DNA from: a bacterium
Lineage (GTDB): Bacteria; Patescibacteriota; Saccharimonadia; Saccharimonadales; Saccharimonadaceae
Reading direction: 5' to 3'
NCBI GenBank assembly: GCA_021781475.1
Contig: JAJXWT010000004.1
Location: 1-52,856, forward strand
DNA: 52,856 nucleotides
The translations under genes and the position numbers were made by a program. Numbering within the stretch: the stretch's first letter is position 1; each line of letters starts with the position of its first letter. A model generated the notes under the pieces. The model was not told where the DNA came from and made no database searches. It saw only the letters and a program-made list of their open reading frames with translations. Shown piece by piece: positions 33,674 to 39,875 of the stretch.

Positions 33674-34645
33674 TTATGAGGCCATGCGCCAGTACATATC
33701 GTTGCGGATGGTATAAGTGTGTGTAATCTTCGAGTGAGGGTTTGTGAGTTTGTATCTCTCACCAGCTTTGGGCGCGCCAGATATTTTATGCGCAGCCGGC
33801 TGCCAGTGACGTGCCCCATCGGCTGTAGTTGAGTAATCGGGGTTTGTTACGTCAATAAAATACCACTGATGGTTAATCCTAGTAGCATTTGTCGCGTGTC
33901 TACCGCCGTCCATATGGCATTTAACCAGGTGCGAGGTAAGCCCGCACGCTTGCGCAAGCACTTGGTATGTAAGCGCCTGGTGTCGGCAGACACCTTCGGT
34001 CATCTCGTGTAAGTTAACGACTCCCTCCGACTCCGATTCGCTATCATGTGGGGAATGATCGTAGGGCAACTGGTAATAAACGGCCTTCATGAGGTGTCGT
34101 GTAATGCGCTGCTTTATTCTGTCGTCACTTGTGTCCGGGTAATCGGTTCCAAGTATTTCTAATAGAGTGTCGCGATAGCGACTATATACGGCTGCTTTAT
34201 CGACCTTGATTTGCTCCCTGCCATGCCGCAAGCTCGGGGTGACGGATGGTTCACCGCCCATGTCAATAAAACCATCAGGTATGTAGTCGGGTATGCCCTG
34301 GTGAACGTTACCGTTATCGTTTTCGGCAAAGGCGGCGTGGTCTAGCCTTATTGTCAACGCCGAGTAAGCATCGAAATAGCGGCCAAGACGATCGCGGCGC
34401 TCTGCTGGTGTTAGATTTTTATCTTGACCTATGGACAGTAAGTTCTGACGCATGTAGCCAAGCGCCTGTTTGGGGTCTGACTGGAACTGCCCTACGAGTG
34501 TGCCGACCGTAGCGTCGCTTGGTGCATCATTATAAATTCGATCGCCATTGGCGGCTAAGGCATAGTTGACGGTAGCATTGCCAACTCTTTTGAGGACAGC
34601 ACCTGCGAGGACTCGTTCTTGTAGTGTTAGTCTATCAAGGTTCAT
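33674..34645 (-). CDS. transglutaminase-like cysteine protein
   Basis: The C-terminal half of the 323-residue protein fits the transglutaminase/protease fold. EGVCRHQALTYQ holds Cys220, GGRHATN holds His250, and YFIDVTNPD holds Asp265, with the spacing expected for a Cys-His-Asp triad. The N-terminal 150 residues are helical and not recognised. There is no signal peptide, so it acts in the cytoplasm or leaves by an unknown path. Family members act as peptidases, peptide N-glycanases or cross-linkers; the actual reaction is open. A weak promoter and AT-rich leader precede it. Confidence 0.75.
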   Translation of the reverse strand: MNLDRLTLQERVLAGAVLKRVGNATVNYALAANGDRIYNDAPSDATVGTLVGQFQSDPKQALGYMRQNLLSIGQDKNLTPAERRDRLGRYFDAYSALTIRLDHAAFAENDNGNVHQGIPDYIPDGFIDMGGEPSVTPSLRHGREQIKVDKAAVYSRYRDTLLEILGTDYPDTSDDRIKQRITRHLMKAVYYQLPYDHSPHDSESESEGVVNLHEMTEGVCRHQALTYQVLAQACGLTSHLVKCHMDGGRHATNATRINHQWYFIDVTNPDYSTTADGARHWQPAAHKISGAPKAGERYKLTNPHSKITHTYTIRNDMYWRMAS

Positions 34646-34748
34646 TTTTGTTATTTATGGTTGTACGTATATGTTAGCATAAGTTGTTAGATAAGTCAAT
34701 GTAGCAGGCGTGTACCAACTCCAAAACCATACTTGGAGCGGCAGCTGG

Positions 34749-34754
34749 TATAAT
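34749..34754 (+). promoter_or_regulatory. -10 box of tRNA-Ser(GGA)
   Basis: TATAAT, 10 bases before the tRNA 5' end. Confidence 0.6.
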
Positions 34755-34764
34755 ATGCAAATAC

Positions 34765-34856
34765 GGAGAGGTGGCCGAGTGGTTGAAGGCGCACGCCTGG
34801 AAAGTGTGTGTACGGGGCAACTCGTACCGTGAGTTCGAATCTCATCCTCTCCGCCA
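34765..34856 (+). tRNA. tRNA-Ser(GGA)
   Basis: GGAGAGG pairs with CCTCTCC, discriminator G and CCA follow. The anticodon loop CTGGAAA gives GGA, reading UCC and UCU. The first 28 bases are the same as those of tRNA-Ser(CGA) at 15786-15759. It stands at the left edge of the AT-rich segment. Confidence 0.96.
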
Positions 34857-35163
34857 AATTAAAATACCTGCCCTTACGGTAGGCGCACTTAATTTTTTGA
34901 GTGATTTTAACTCACGGGTTTTGTGTCATATATGATATAAACTGTTAACTTGGTGGAATGCAGCGCAGAATATGAAGTGCCATTGGCGGATTGCTTTTTA
35001 AGCACGGTAAGCCCTCGTTCGCTTTTTTGCTCTCAAGCGAAAGTTTTTACTAGGGAGTATAATTTATTTAATTACGATACATCATATGCTAGGTAGCTAG
35101 GATAGTAGACTAATAAAGCTAATGATTTTATAGTGTGAAATTTTGGTATAATATGTTTATATC
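34857..35163 (+). other. AT-rich gap between tRNA-Ser(GGA) and tyrS
   Basis: About 300 bases without a supported gene. A possible tRNA terminator (ACCTGCC/GGTAGGC region) comes first. A hairpin TTCGCTT/AAGCGAA with a T-rich end lies near 35009-35045. Base composition drops sharply to the right of the tRNA. I looked for a T-box (it would need a GGGTGG-ACCGCG type sequence) and see only a poor GGTGGAATGCAGCGC, so no T-box is claimed. TATAAT at 35147-35152 is the likely tyrS -10. Confidence 0.5.
35147..35152 (+). promoter_or_regulatory. -10 box of tyrS
   Basis: TATAAT 11 bases before the ATG at 35164; the predicted leader is about 5 bases. Confidence 0.5.
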
Positions 35164-36414
35164 ATGGAATTTGAAAAAAATTATTACACTAGAAATACAG
35201 AGTCGCTACAGGGAATTTCTTCAGATGACTTAATAGCCCTCATTAAGCCAAAGACCGAAAAGGCGATTGGCATAGACAATATCAAAGAGCGAATTGATAA
35301 CGGAGAGAAGTTAAACGTAAAATTCGGGACAGATCCGACTGGCCCAGACTTACATCTTGGGCATATTGTGCCAATACGTGTTTTGGATATTTTTAGCCGT
35401 GCAGGGCATAATATTGACCTGATTTTCGGCGACTTTACGGCAAAAGTTGGTGATCCAACAGGTCGGGGAGACGAAAGGCCATTGCTGACAGATGAAAAAA
35501 TCGCCGAGAACATGTCAACTTTCCGCAATCAGGTTGACAGATATTTTGATACGACTCGGGATAATGTACACATACATCAAAATAGTCAATGGTTGGGGAA
35601 AATGGCGCTTGCTTCAGTATTCGATTATTTGCAAGCCATCAACCTAAGTCAAGCTATGCAACGCGACGACTTTCGGTCTAGAGCTCAAAACGGTAAAGCT
35701 GTAAGTTTAGCTGAAGTAATGTATGGGGCATTGATGGGTATAGATTCTACTCATCTAATGTCAGATGTTGAAATTGGCGGCGTTGACCAGCTTTTAAACT
35801 TCCAACAGGCGCGTGATATACAGCGCTCACAGGGACAGAGGGCAGAGGATATTGTTATGACGCCAATCATTGAGGGGACCTCTGGTGATGGTAGAAAAAT
35901 GAGTAAGTCTTATGGTAATTATATTCCGGTTAGGGCTGATGACACTGAAATTTTTGGTAAATTTATGTCGATCCCCGATACCCTAATTGTTCCTTACGTC
36001 AAAGCATTCGCTCCGGTGTATGAGCAAGACTTGCCACGAATAATTGCAGCAGTTCACGAGAGCCCGATGGAAATGAAAAAACAGCTCGCCACCTATATGG
36101 TTGCAACAGCATCCGGAAGTCGTGAAAACGGTCTTGCCGCTCGTGAAAACTTTGAACGCCTGTTTTCAGAAAGAAAAGTGAGCCTCGATGATGCCGTTAC
36201 ACTACCAAACATTGGCAATCTGTCCGATATTCTCCTTAGCTCTGGCACGTTCAAGTCAAAGAGTGAGCTACGTCGTTTAGCTGAGCAGGGGGGGATTAAA
36301 GTAGACGGTAGTAAAATCAACCCGGAAGATTTAAATAGCCCTGTCACAAACCAGAGCCTGATAACAGTTGGAAAAAGAAAAGCATTTAACGTTGATGGAA
36401 AAAGTGACGAATAG
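35164..36414 (+). CDS. tyrS: tyrosyl-tRNA synthetase, TyrRZ-like
   Basis: The 416-residue class I enzyme has HLGH at 64-67, the GDFTAKVGDPTGR stretch, the GGVDQLLN tyrosine-site segment, KMSKS at 245-249 and a C-terminal S4-type RNA-binding domain (about 350-410). KFGTDPTGPDLHLGH and KMSKSYGNYI are more like the TyrZ branch than E. coli TyrS. It is full length and no key motif is missing. It is AT-richer than the other synthetase genes in this window (valS, argS) and overlaps the next gene by 20 bases. Whether it is the only TyrRS of the cell or an added copy tied to the neighbouring genes cannot be seen from this window. Confidence 0.93.
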   Translation: MEFEKNYYTRNTESLQGISSDDLIALIKPKTEKAIGIDNIKERIDNGEKLNVKFGTDPTGPDLHLGHIVPIRVLDIFSRAGHNIDLIFGDFTAKVGDPTGRGDERPLLTDEKIAENMSTFRNQVDRYFDTTRDNVHIHQNSQWLGKMALASVFDYLQAINLSQAMQRDDFRSRAQNGKAVSLAEVMYGALMGIDSTHLMSDVEIGGVDQLLNFQQARDIQRSQGQRAEDIVMTPIIEGTSGDGRKMSKSYGNYIPVRADDTEIFGKFMSIPDTLIVPYVKAFAPVYEQDLPRIIAAVHESPMEMKKQLATYMVATASGSRENGLAARENFERLFSERKVSLDDAVTLPNIGNLSDILLSSGTFKSKSELRRLAEQGGIKVDGSKINPEDLNSPVTNQSLITVGKRKAFNVDGKSDE

Positions 36415-36919
36415 CAAATATGGCTTTAATGTCTGGACCAAGAATGCACCTAAGTCCTACATTGATTTGTTTGCCAAATATGCCAGTGAACGCAATACTC
36501 CGATAGGAGCATTAGTGGATGATGTTCTGCCAGGGGCGGTCTTTAACCGTACACCGCAACAGACCGCAGAGATGAATGCGCAGTATTATGACTATATGAT
36601 AAACGCAGGATTTAACGATGTTATTTTCGTGTCAGAGCTGTTCGAGGATCGCAACTATGATTTACAAAGAATATACACAGCAAGTCGTAAAATCACGTTA
36701 TCTGAATTTATCAGCCTATTACCAGAATATAAAAGATTAAAGCAACCTGATACTGGGCTAAATGAAATGATCGACCCATGTTGGCAGCTAGAGGTCTTGT
36801 CAGCCGGGATTAGTGTAAGAGGTATTAGCACATATCTAACGGGCAAGCGTTCACTTGCTCTTTTTCGCTCAGCAAAAGATCATATCGCAAACTTTAATTT
36901 TGAAGTTATTGATGAGTGA
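36395..36919 (+). CDS. unrecognised 174-residue protein co-translated with tyrS
   Basis: The gene starts at an ATG 20 bases inside the end of tyrS, in another frame, so the two products are made together. The protein is soluble, without Cys-rich, signal or membrane segments. Visible stretches are VWTKNAPKSYIDLFAKYASERN, a helix EMNAQYYDYMINAGF, VIFVSELFEDRN, and TGKRSLALFRSAKDHI near the end. The part around VIFVSELF has a faint likeness to the segment after the HIGH motif in TrpRS/TyrRS-type folds, too weak to assign. I do not recognise a family. It may modify or use the product of TyrRS, as judged from coupling only. Confidence 0.7.
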   Translation: MEKVTNSKYGFNVWTKNAPKSYIDLFAKYASERNTPIGALVDDVLPGAVFNRTPQQTAEMNAQYYDYMINAGFNDVIFVSELFEDRNYDLQRIYTASRKITLSEFISLLPEYKRLKQPDTGLNEMIDPCWQLEVLSAGISVRGISTYLTGKRSLALFRSAKDHIANFNFEVIDE

Positions 36920-37691
36920 TATTTCTAAGCGCGATATTAATTAGTTGTTTTGTATGCCCTAGGCCATCTACTAAACTTACATTGCTGATACCAAATGAAT
37001 TGATAAATTGATCAATTATAGTTCTGGGAACCATTCTATCCTCATTGCCATAATAAAGATGAATTTTTTCCTGAAAACCGTCTAGCGGCTCGACGATGCT
37101 ATCTGGGTGATTGCCCGAAAAGTATTCTTCTAGCTCATTGTGCATCTTATCGCGGACAAGCTCGATATATCCAGTTGATACAAACCGCTCAAACGAAACG
37201 TTAAATTGATAAAAGCCAGCGATATTGGTCGAATTATTTTTGATTTGTGTCTGATGCACGATTGGCAGGGGGGAAGCAAGAATTACTTCATCAATCTGTG
37301 CCCGGTCAATATTCCTGAGAGCTCTTAGCATTGGATTTGCACCGAAACTGTAACCGATTAAGCTAATATTTCCTTTAAATTTTTTCAACTGCGTATTAAA
37401 AAATACGTCCGTAAGATCACCTCCTCTTAGGTATAATACGAAATCCGATATACTATCAGCACATCCCTTTATGGTGAAGTCTTGTGAGCTAAACCAGTAG
37501 CCATAGTAGTACACTACTGCATAAGCGACCCCTTGGTCTTCAGCCAGCAGGCCTTCAAAGAAATCTTTATCAGGAAAGTTTGGCATACCAGGCGCGCATA
37601 TATAAATTTTCTCAATGCCTTCAAACGCAATGTCGTTAAAATAAATATGGGCTCTAAGCCCTGATTCAGATTGTGCCAGTATCTCTTTCAT
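36906..37691 (-). CDS. alpha/beta hydrolase
   Basis: The 261-residue protein has the nucleophile elbow GYSFG (Ser115), Asp218 in GNEDRMVP and His246 in GLGHTK, so a full catalytic triad in the normal order. There is no signal peptide. The lid region (about 145-205) is charged. It may be an esterase, amidase or peptidase. It converges with the tyrS-linked gene (14-base overlap of 3' ends) and is divergent from the gene at 37720, with only 28 bases between the starts. It is strongly AT-rich (17 G/C in the 60 bases from 36961). Confidence 0.82.
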   Translation of the reverse strand: MKEILAQSESGLRAHIYFNDIAFEGIEKIYICAPGMPNFPDKDFFEGLLAEDQGVAYAVVYYYGYWFSSQDFTIKGCADSISDFVLYLRGGDLTDVFFNTQLKKFKGNISLIGYSFGANPMLRALRNIDRAQIDEVILASPLPIVHQTQIKNNSTNIAGFYQFNVSFERFVSTGYIELVRDKMHNELEEYFSGNHPDSIVEPLDGFQEKIHLYYGNEDRMVPRTIIDQFINSFGISNVSLVDGLGHTKQLINIALRNITHQ

Positions 37692-37719
37692 GGTATAACT
37701 TTACCATAGGAAGCGCAAA

Positions 37720-38523
37720 ATGAATAATAAACGAAGAATCCTTGTTATTACAGACTGTATTGACATTGCATCGAATGAAATACGTGCCACATTAGTGCGC
37801 GAGCTAGAAAATATGAATGCAAGTAGTGATGTAGTTATTGAGCCTATTGCATTCGTAAAAGAATTTTCGATAATCAATGCGAACTTTATCGCACGCCTGC
37901 TGGCAGAAACGTACAATCCTGAGAGCTTGACAATCTTGATAATTGCCAACTCTCTAAATACCGCAACAAAAAAACGTGCCCGAATAGCGGGTGTTCTAAC
38001 AAATGGGATTAAGATTGTTGGTGCAAATACGGGCGTGTTCACATGGCTTATAGATGACTTTGGACTAGCTGCAATATGTGAGACTAGTCGTGATGGCTTA
38101 AAAGGGGTTGGTTTTATATCGTTTGGCGGCAAGTATATACACGCGCCGATTGCAGCAAAGTTTACCGTACAAAATAATATTGAGGCCGTAAAGATGGCTG
38201 ATTTCTCGCAAGATGATCTAGTAAAGGTAGAATATAAAAACGGCACCGTGCTTCACATCGACAACTTTGGCGTCATAAAATTTGGTACAAAAAGTGAGGT
38301 TTTGAACGCTAAAATAGGCGAAAGGTATAAAATAACCGTCAATGGTAAAGGAGTGGGAACTGCAACTTACTGTGAAAGCATGAAAGAATTGAAGGATGGC
38401 GAATTAGCGCTATACAAGGGTAGCTCGCTTGGCTTATTGGAAATTGGTATTGTAAGGCATCTTGAGACTGCAAAAACACTTGGTATTGAGATTGGTGATC
38501 AGATTGCGCTAACTAAAGAATAA
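37720..38523 (+). CDS. DUF62-like (SAM hydroxide adenosyltransferase/fluorinase fold) protein with altered active site
   Basis: The 267-residue protein follows the DUF62 layout. It has a VITDC start, an IANSLNTATKK segment where the family has VVDPGVGTxRR, VGANTGVFTWL for APDNGLLT, SFGGKYIHAPIAA for SFHGRDIFAPVAA, and HIDNFG for VDRFGN at the start of the C-terminal barrel. Known members split SAM into adenosine and Met with water, or halogenate it. By hand alignment the catalytic Asp, Arg and His become Asn77, Lys84 and Gly136, so the known reaction is unlikely. It may bind a nucleoside or SAM-like ligand or have a new activity. AGGAAG lies before the ATG. It converges with the NDK-like gene (15-base overlap). 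Confidence 0.72.
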   Translation: MNNKRRILVITDCIDIASNEIRATLVRELENMNASSDVVIEPIAFVKEFSIINANFIARLLAETYNPESLTILIIANSLNTATKKRARIAGVLTNGIKIVGANTGVFTWLIDDFGLAAICETSRDGLKGVGFISFGGKYIHAPIAAKFTVQNNIEAVKMADFSQDDLVKVEYKNGTVLHIDNFGVIKFGTKSEVLNAKIGERYKITVNGKGVGTATYCESMKELKDGELALYKGSSLGLLEIGIVRHLETAKTLGIEIGDQIALTKE

Positions 38524-39003
38524 TCTTAAAGAAATATCTGTTTCATCTGAATCTACAACATGAATAATGTTTTTGATTGCCAATTCCTCAAAAGTATCAT
38601 CATCCAATTTTGTATTGGGAACTGATAGCTTTCCATAATGTTGGCGAATTATATATTTAATATTTTCCGCTTTCTGTTGGGCATATATTCCCTGAACAAG
38701 TACGGCCTCGACAGGATTTGATGTCATATACTTCATCTTACGATCCTTCCAGCCAATACCGAATAATAAGTCATTTTCATTAAAGCGAAAAATATCATTA
38801 TAAACTGCAAGGACTTTAGCTTTGGTGAGTGTTGTGTGGACAGTCTTTATTACTTCTAGCTTATTTTCTGCAATTAAATTCATAATTTCAGAACAGGATT
38901 CTGGTGTAGAATTTGGTTTTATAATGATAATTGCCAATTCATCGCATGCATATCTTCCCGGATCAGTGCGATAACGCTGTAATTGTTCAAGATATTTACG
39001 CAT
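38509..39003 (-). CDS. nucleoside-diphosphate-kinase-like protein, divergent
   Basis: The 164-residue protein follows the NDK fold. It has IIIIKP (Lys29), a KYMTSNPVEAVLVQG segment at the place of the yMsSGPVvamvleG strand, and NIIHVVDSD near the end, where NDK has NxxHGSDS with the phosphorylated His (here His148). The Lys, Asn and His are kept. The GTIR segment with its nucleotide-binding Arg is replaced by EELAIKN, and there is a 20-residue N-terminal addition. It may use an unusual nucleotide or another phospho-acceptor. I start at 39003, 8 bases after TATTCT; the upstream ATG overlaps that box. Confidence 0.75.
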   Translation of the reverse strand: MRKYLEQLQRYRTDPGRYACDELAIIIIKPNSTPESCSEIMNLIAENKLEVIKTVHTTLTKAKVLAVYNDIFRFNENDLLFGIGWKDRKMKYMTSNPVEAVLVQGIYAQQKAENIKYIIRQHYGKLSVPNTKLDDDTFEELAIKNIIHVVDSDETDISLRLFFS

Positions 39004-39011
39004 ATAAAAAA

Positions 39012-39017
39012 AGAATA
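39012..39017 (-). promoter_or_regulatory. -10 box of the NDK-like gene
   Basis: TATTCT on the minus strand, 8 bases before the ATG at 39003. Confidence 0.4.
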
Positions 39018-39182
39018 GCATTACGATTTAAATATGATTGGGCATACATAATGGACGTATCCTTACGATAGTTTAAGCCCCATTTTCTCCTCGCTCCTTG
39101 TATTTTGACCTCAAGCAGTTTACAATTTTGACGCTTGAACGATAAATAAGTGTGGTAGAAGGCTCTAATCTAATTACTACGG

Positions 39183-39389
39183 TTAATTATAAAAGCTACC
39201 GTATATGTCAGGGCCAAAGGCGCTTGCACGAGTTGGTTCACTTGTTTCACGATTTTTTGTTACCTGGTTGTCTTGATCGCTACTAACATCAGCTTCGGCA
39301 GCCCATAATATGGCGGGCTCATCCTGCTGTGTTTCGTATACCTCTGATAAATCGTTTGACGAGTCATTTCCTATAGTATATTTTTCCAT
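39183..39389 (-). CDS. 68-residue acidic peptide with Tyr-rich C-terminus, possible precursor peptide
   Basis: The product is acidic and polar through residues 1-50 and ends in SAFGPDIYGSFYN, a Gly/Aromatic-rich tail of different character. This leader-plus-core look is seen in ribosomally made, modified peptides, but no modification enzyme of a known class is in the window, so this is a weak guess. The gene has its own promoter (TATTAT upstream) and a GAGAGGAG Shine-Dalgarno 5 bases before the ATG, which supports translation. It could equally be a small regulator or antitoxin. It sits at the right end of the AT-rich segment. Confidence 0.6.
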   Translation of the reverse strand: MEKYTIGNDSSNDLSEVYETQQDEPAILWAAEADVSSDQDNQVTKNRETSEPTRASAFGPDIYGSFYN

Positions 39390-39775
39390 ATGCTCTCCTC
39401 TCAAAAGTATAATACCATATTGATTAATAAAAGATAGACCCCAGCCTATTAGGTAATAGACGAGAAGTTAAAGGGTAATATACGCGTGGTATGTAGTGTT
39501 ACTGTATGGTCCACGTATTCTTGCTCGTCCTGCATTTTTATAACTAAATGTAGATTGAACTTCGTGTGAGAGGGGTGGGTATAGAGCACAGTTGCTGTAG
39601 TGCTGTATGTAGTGAAAATATGGTTACATACTGGCGTCAGAATATGCTGCTTATTTATTCTAGGGGTAGCAGCTGTAATTGTAAATAATACATGGTTAAA
39701 GCGCTTGTGTTAGCACATATAGTGCCGTAATATAGCGGTAAGACGCTATATATAGTGATCGCAGAACATAGACAC
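39390..39775. other. upstream region of the nrd operon, no gene
   Basis: About 390 bases without a supported frame. It begins with the promoter of the peptide gene on the minus strand and ends in the nrd control region. It contains many short AT-rich repeats of TATAGT/TATATAG type (39718-39757), described separately as possible NrdR sites. Confidence 0.5.
39710..39758 (+). promoter_or_regulatory. possible pair of NrdR boxes upstream of nrdA
   Basis: ACGCTATATATAGTGA (39743-39758) is close to the NrdR box, ACACWATATAT-AGTGT type. A weaker half-conserved copy with TATAGTGC lies at 39710-39725. The TATAGTG blocks are 33 bases apart, about three helical turns, as in known NrdR tandem sites. NrdR represses ribonucleotide reductase genes when dATP is high. 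The left copy is poor. Confidence 0.45.
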
Positions 39776-39836
39776 TTTGGCAAAATCATGAACTAACTGC
39801 CGCTGAGGGGCCGGCTTCAGTTAGAGTCTCGCCAAA
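39776..39836 (+). ncRNA. structured leader element before nrdA
   Basis: Three nested stems are visible: TTTGGC with GCCAAA (39776-39781/39831-39836), CTAACTG with CAGTTAG (39793-39799/39818-39824) and CCG with CGG (39800-39802/39812-39814) around a purine-rich CTGAGGGGC loop. It ends 39 bases before the nrdA ATG. It is not a known riboswitch class that I recognise. It could sense a nucleotide or control translation. Confidence 0.45.
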
Positions 39837-39875
39837 AATAGGCATAAACGGCAGTAACATAAGGAGCAGAATATA

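Noticed and set aside
34910-35160. T-box riboswitch before tyrS
   Set aside because: GGTGGAATGCAGCGC is only a poor match to the T-box core, no specifier stem is clear, and a -10 box lies directly before the ATG.
39183-39389. Microcin C-like precursor
   Set aside because: Only the terminal Asn fits; the length is different and no MccB-type enzyme gene is present.
34841-39840. Phage-type attachment repeats bounding the AT-rich segment
   Set aside because: The tRNA-Ser 3' end is not repeated on the right. GTCTCGCCAAA near 39826 is too short and imperfect. No integrase gene is present.
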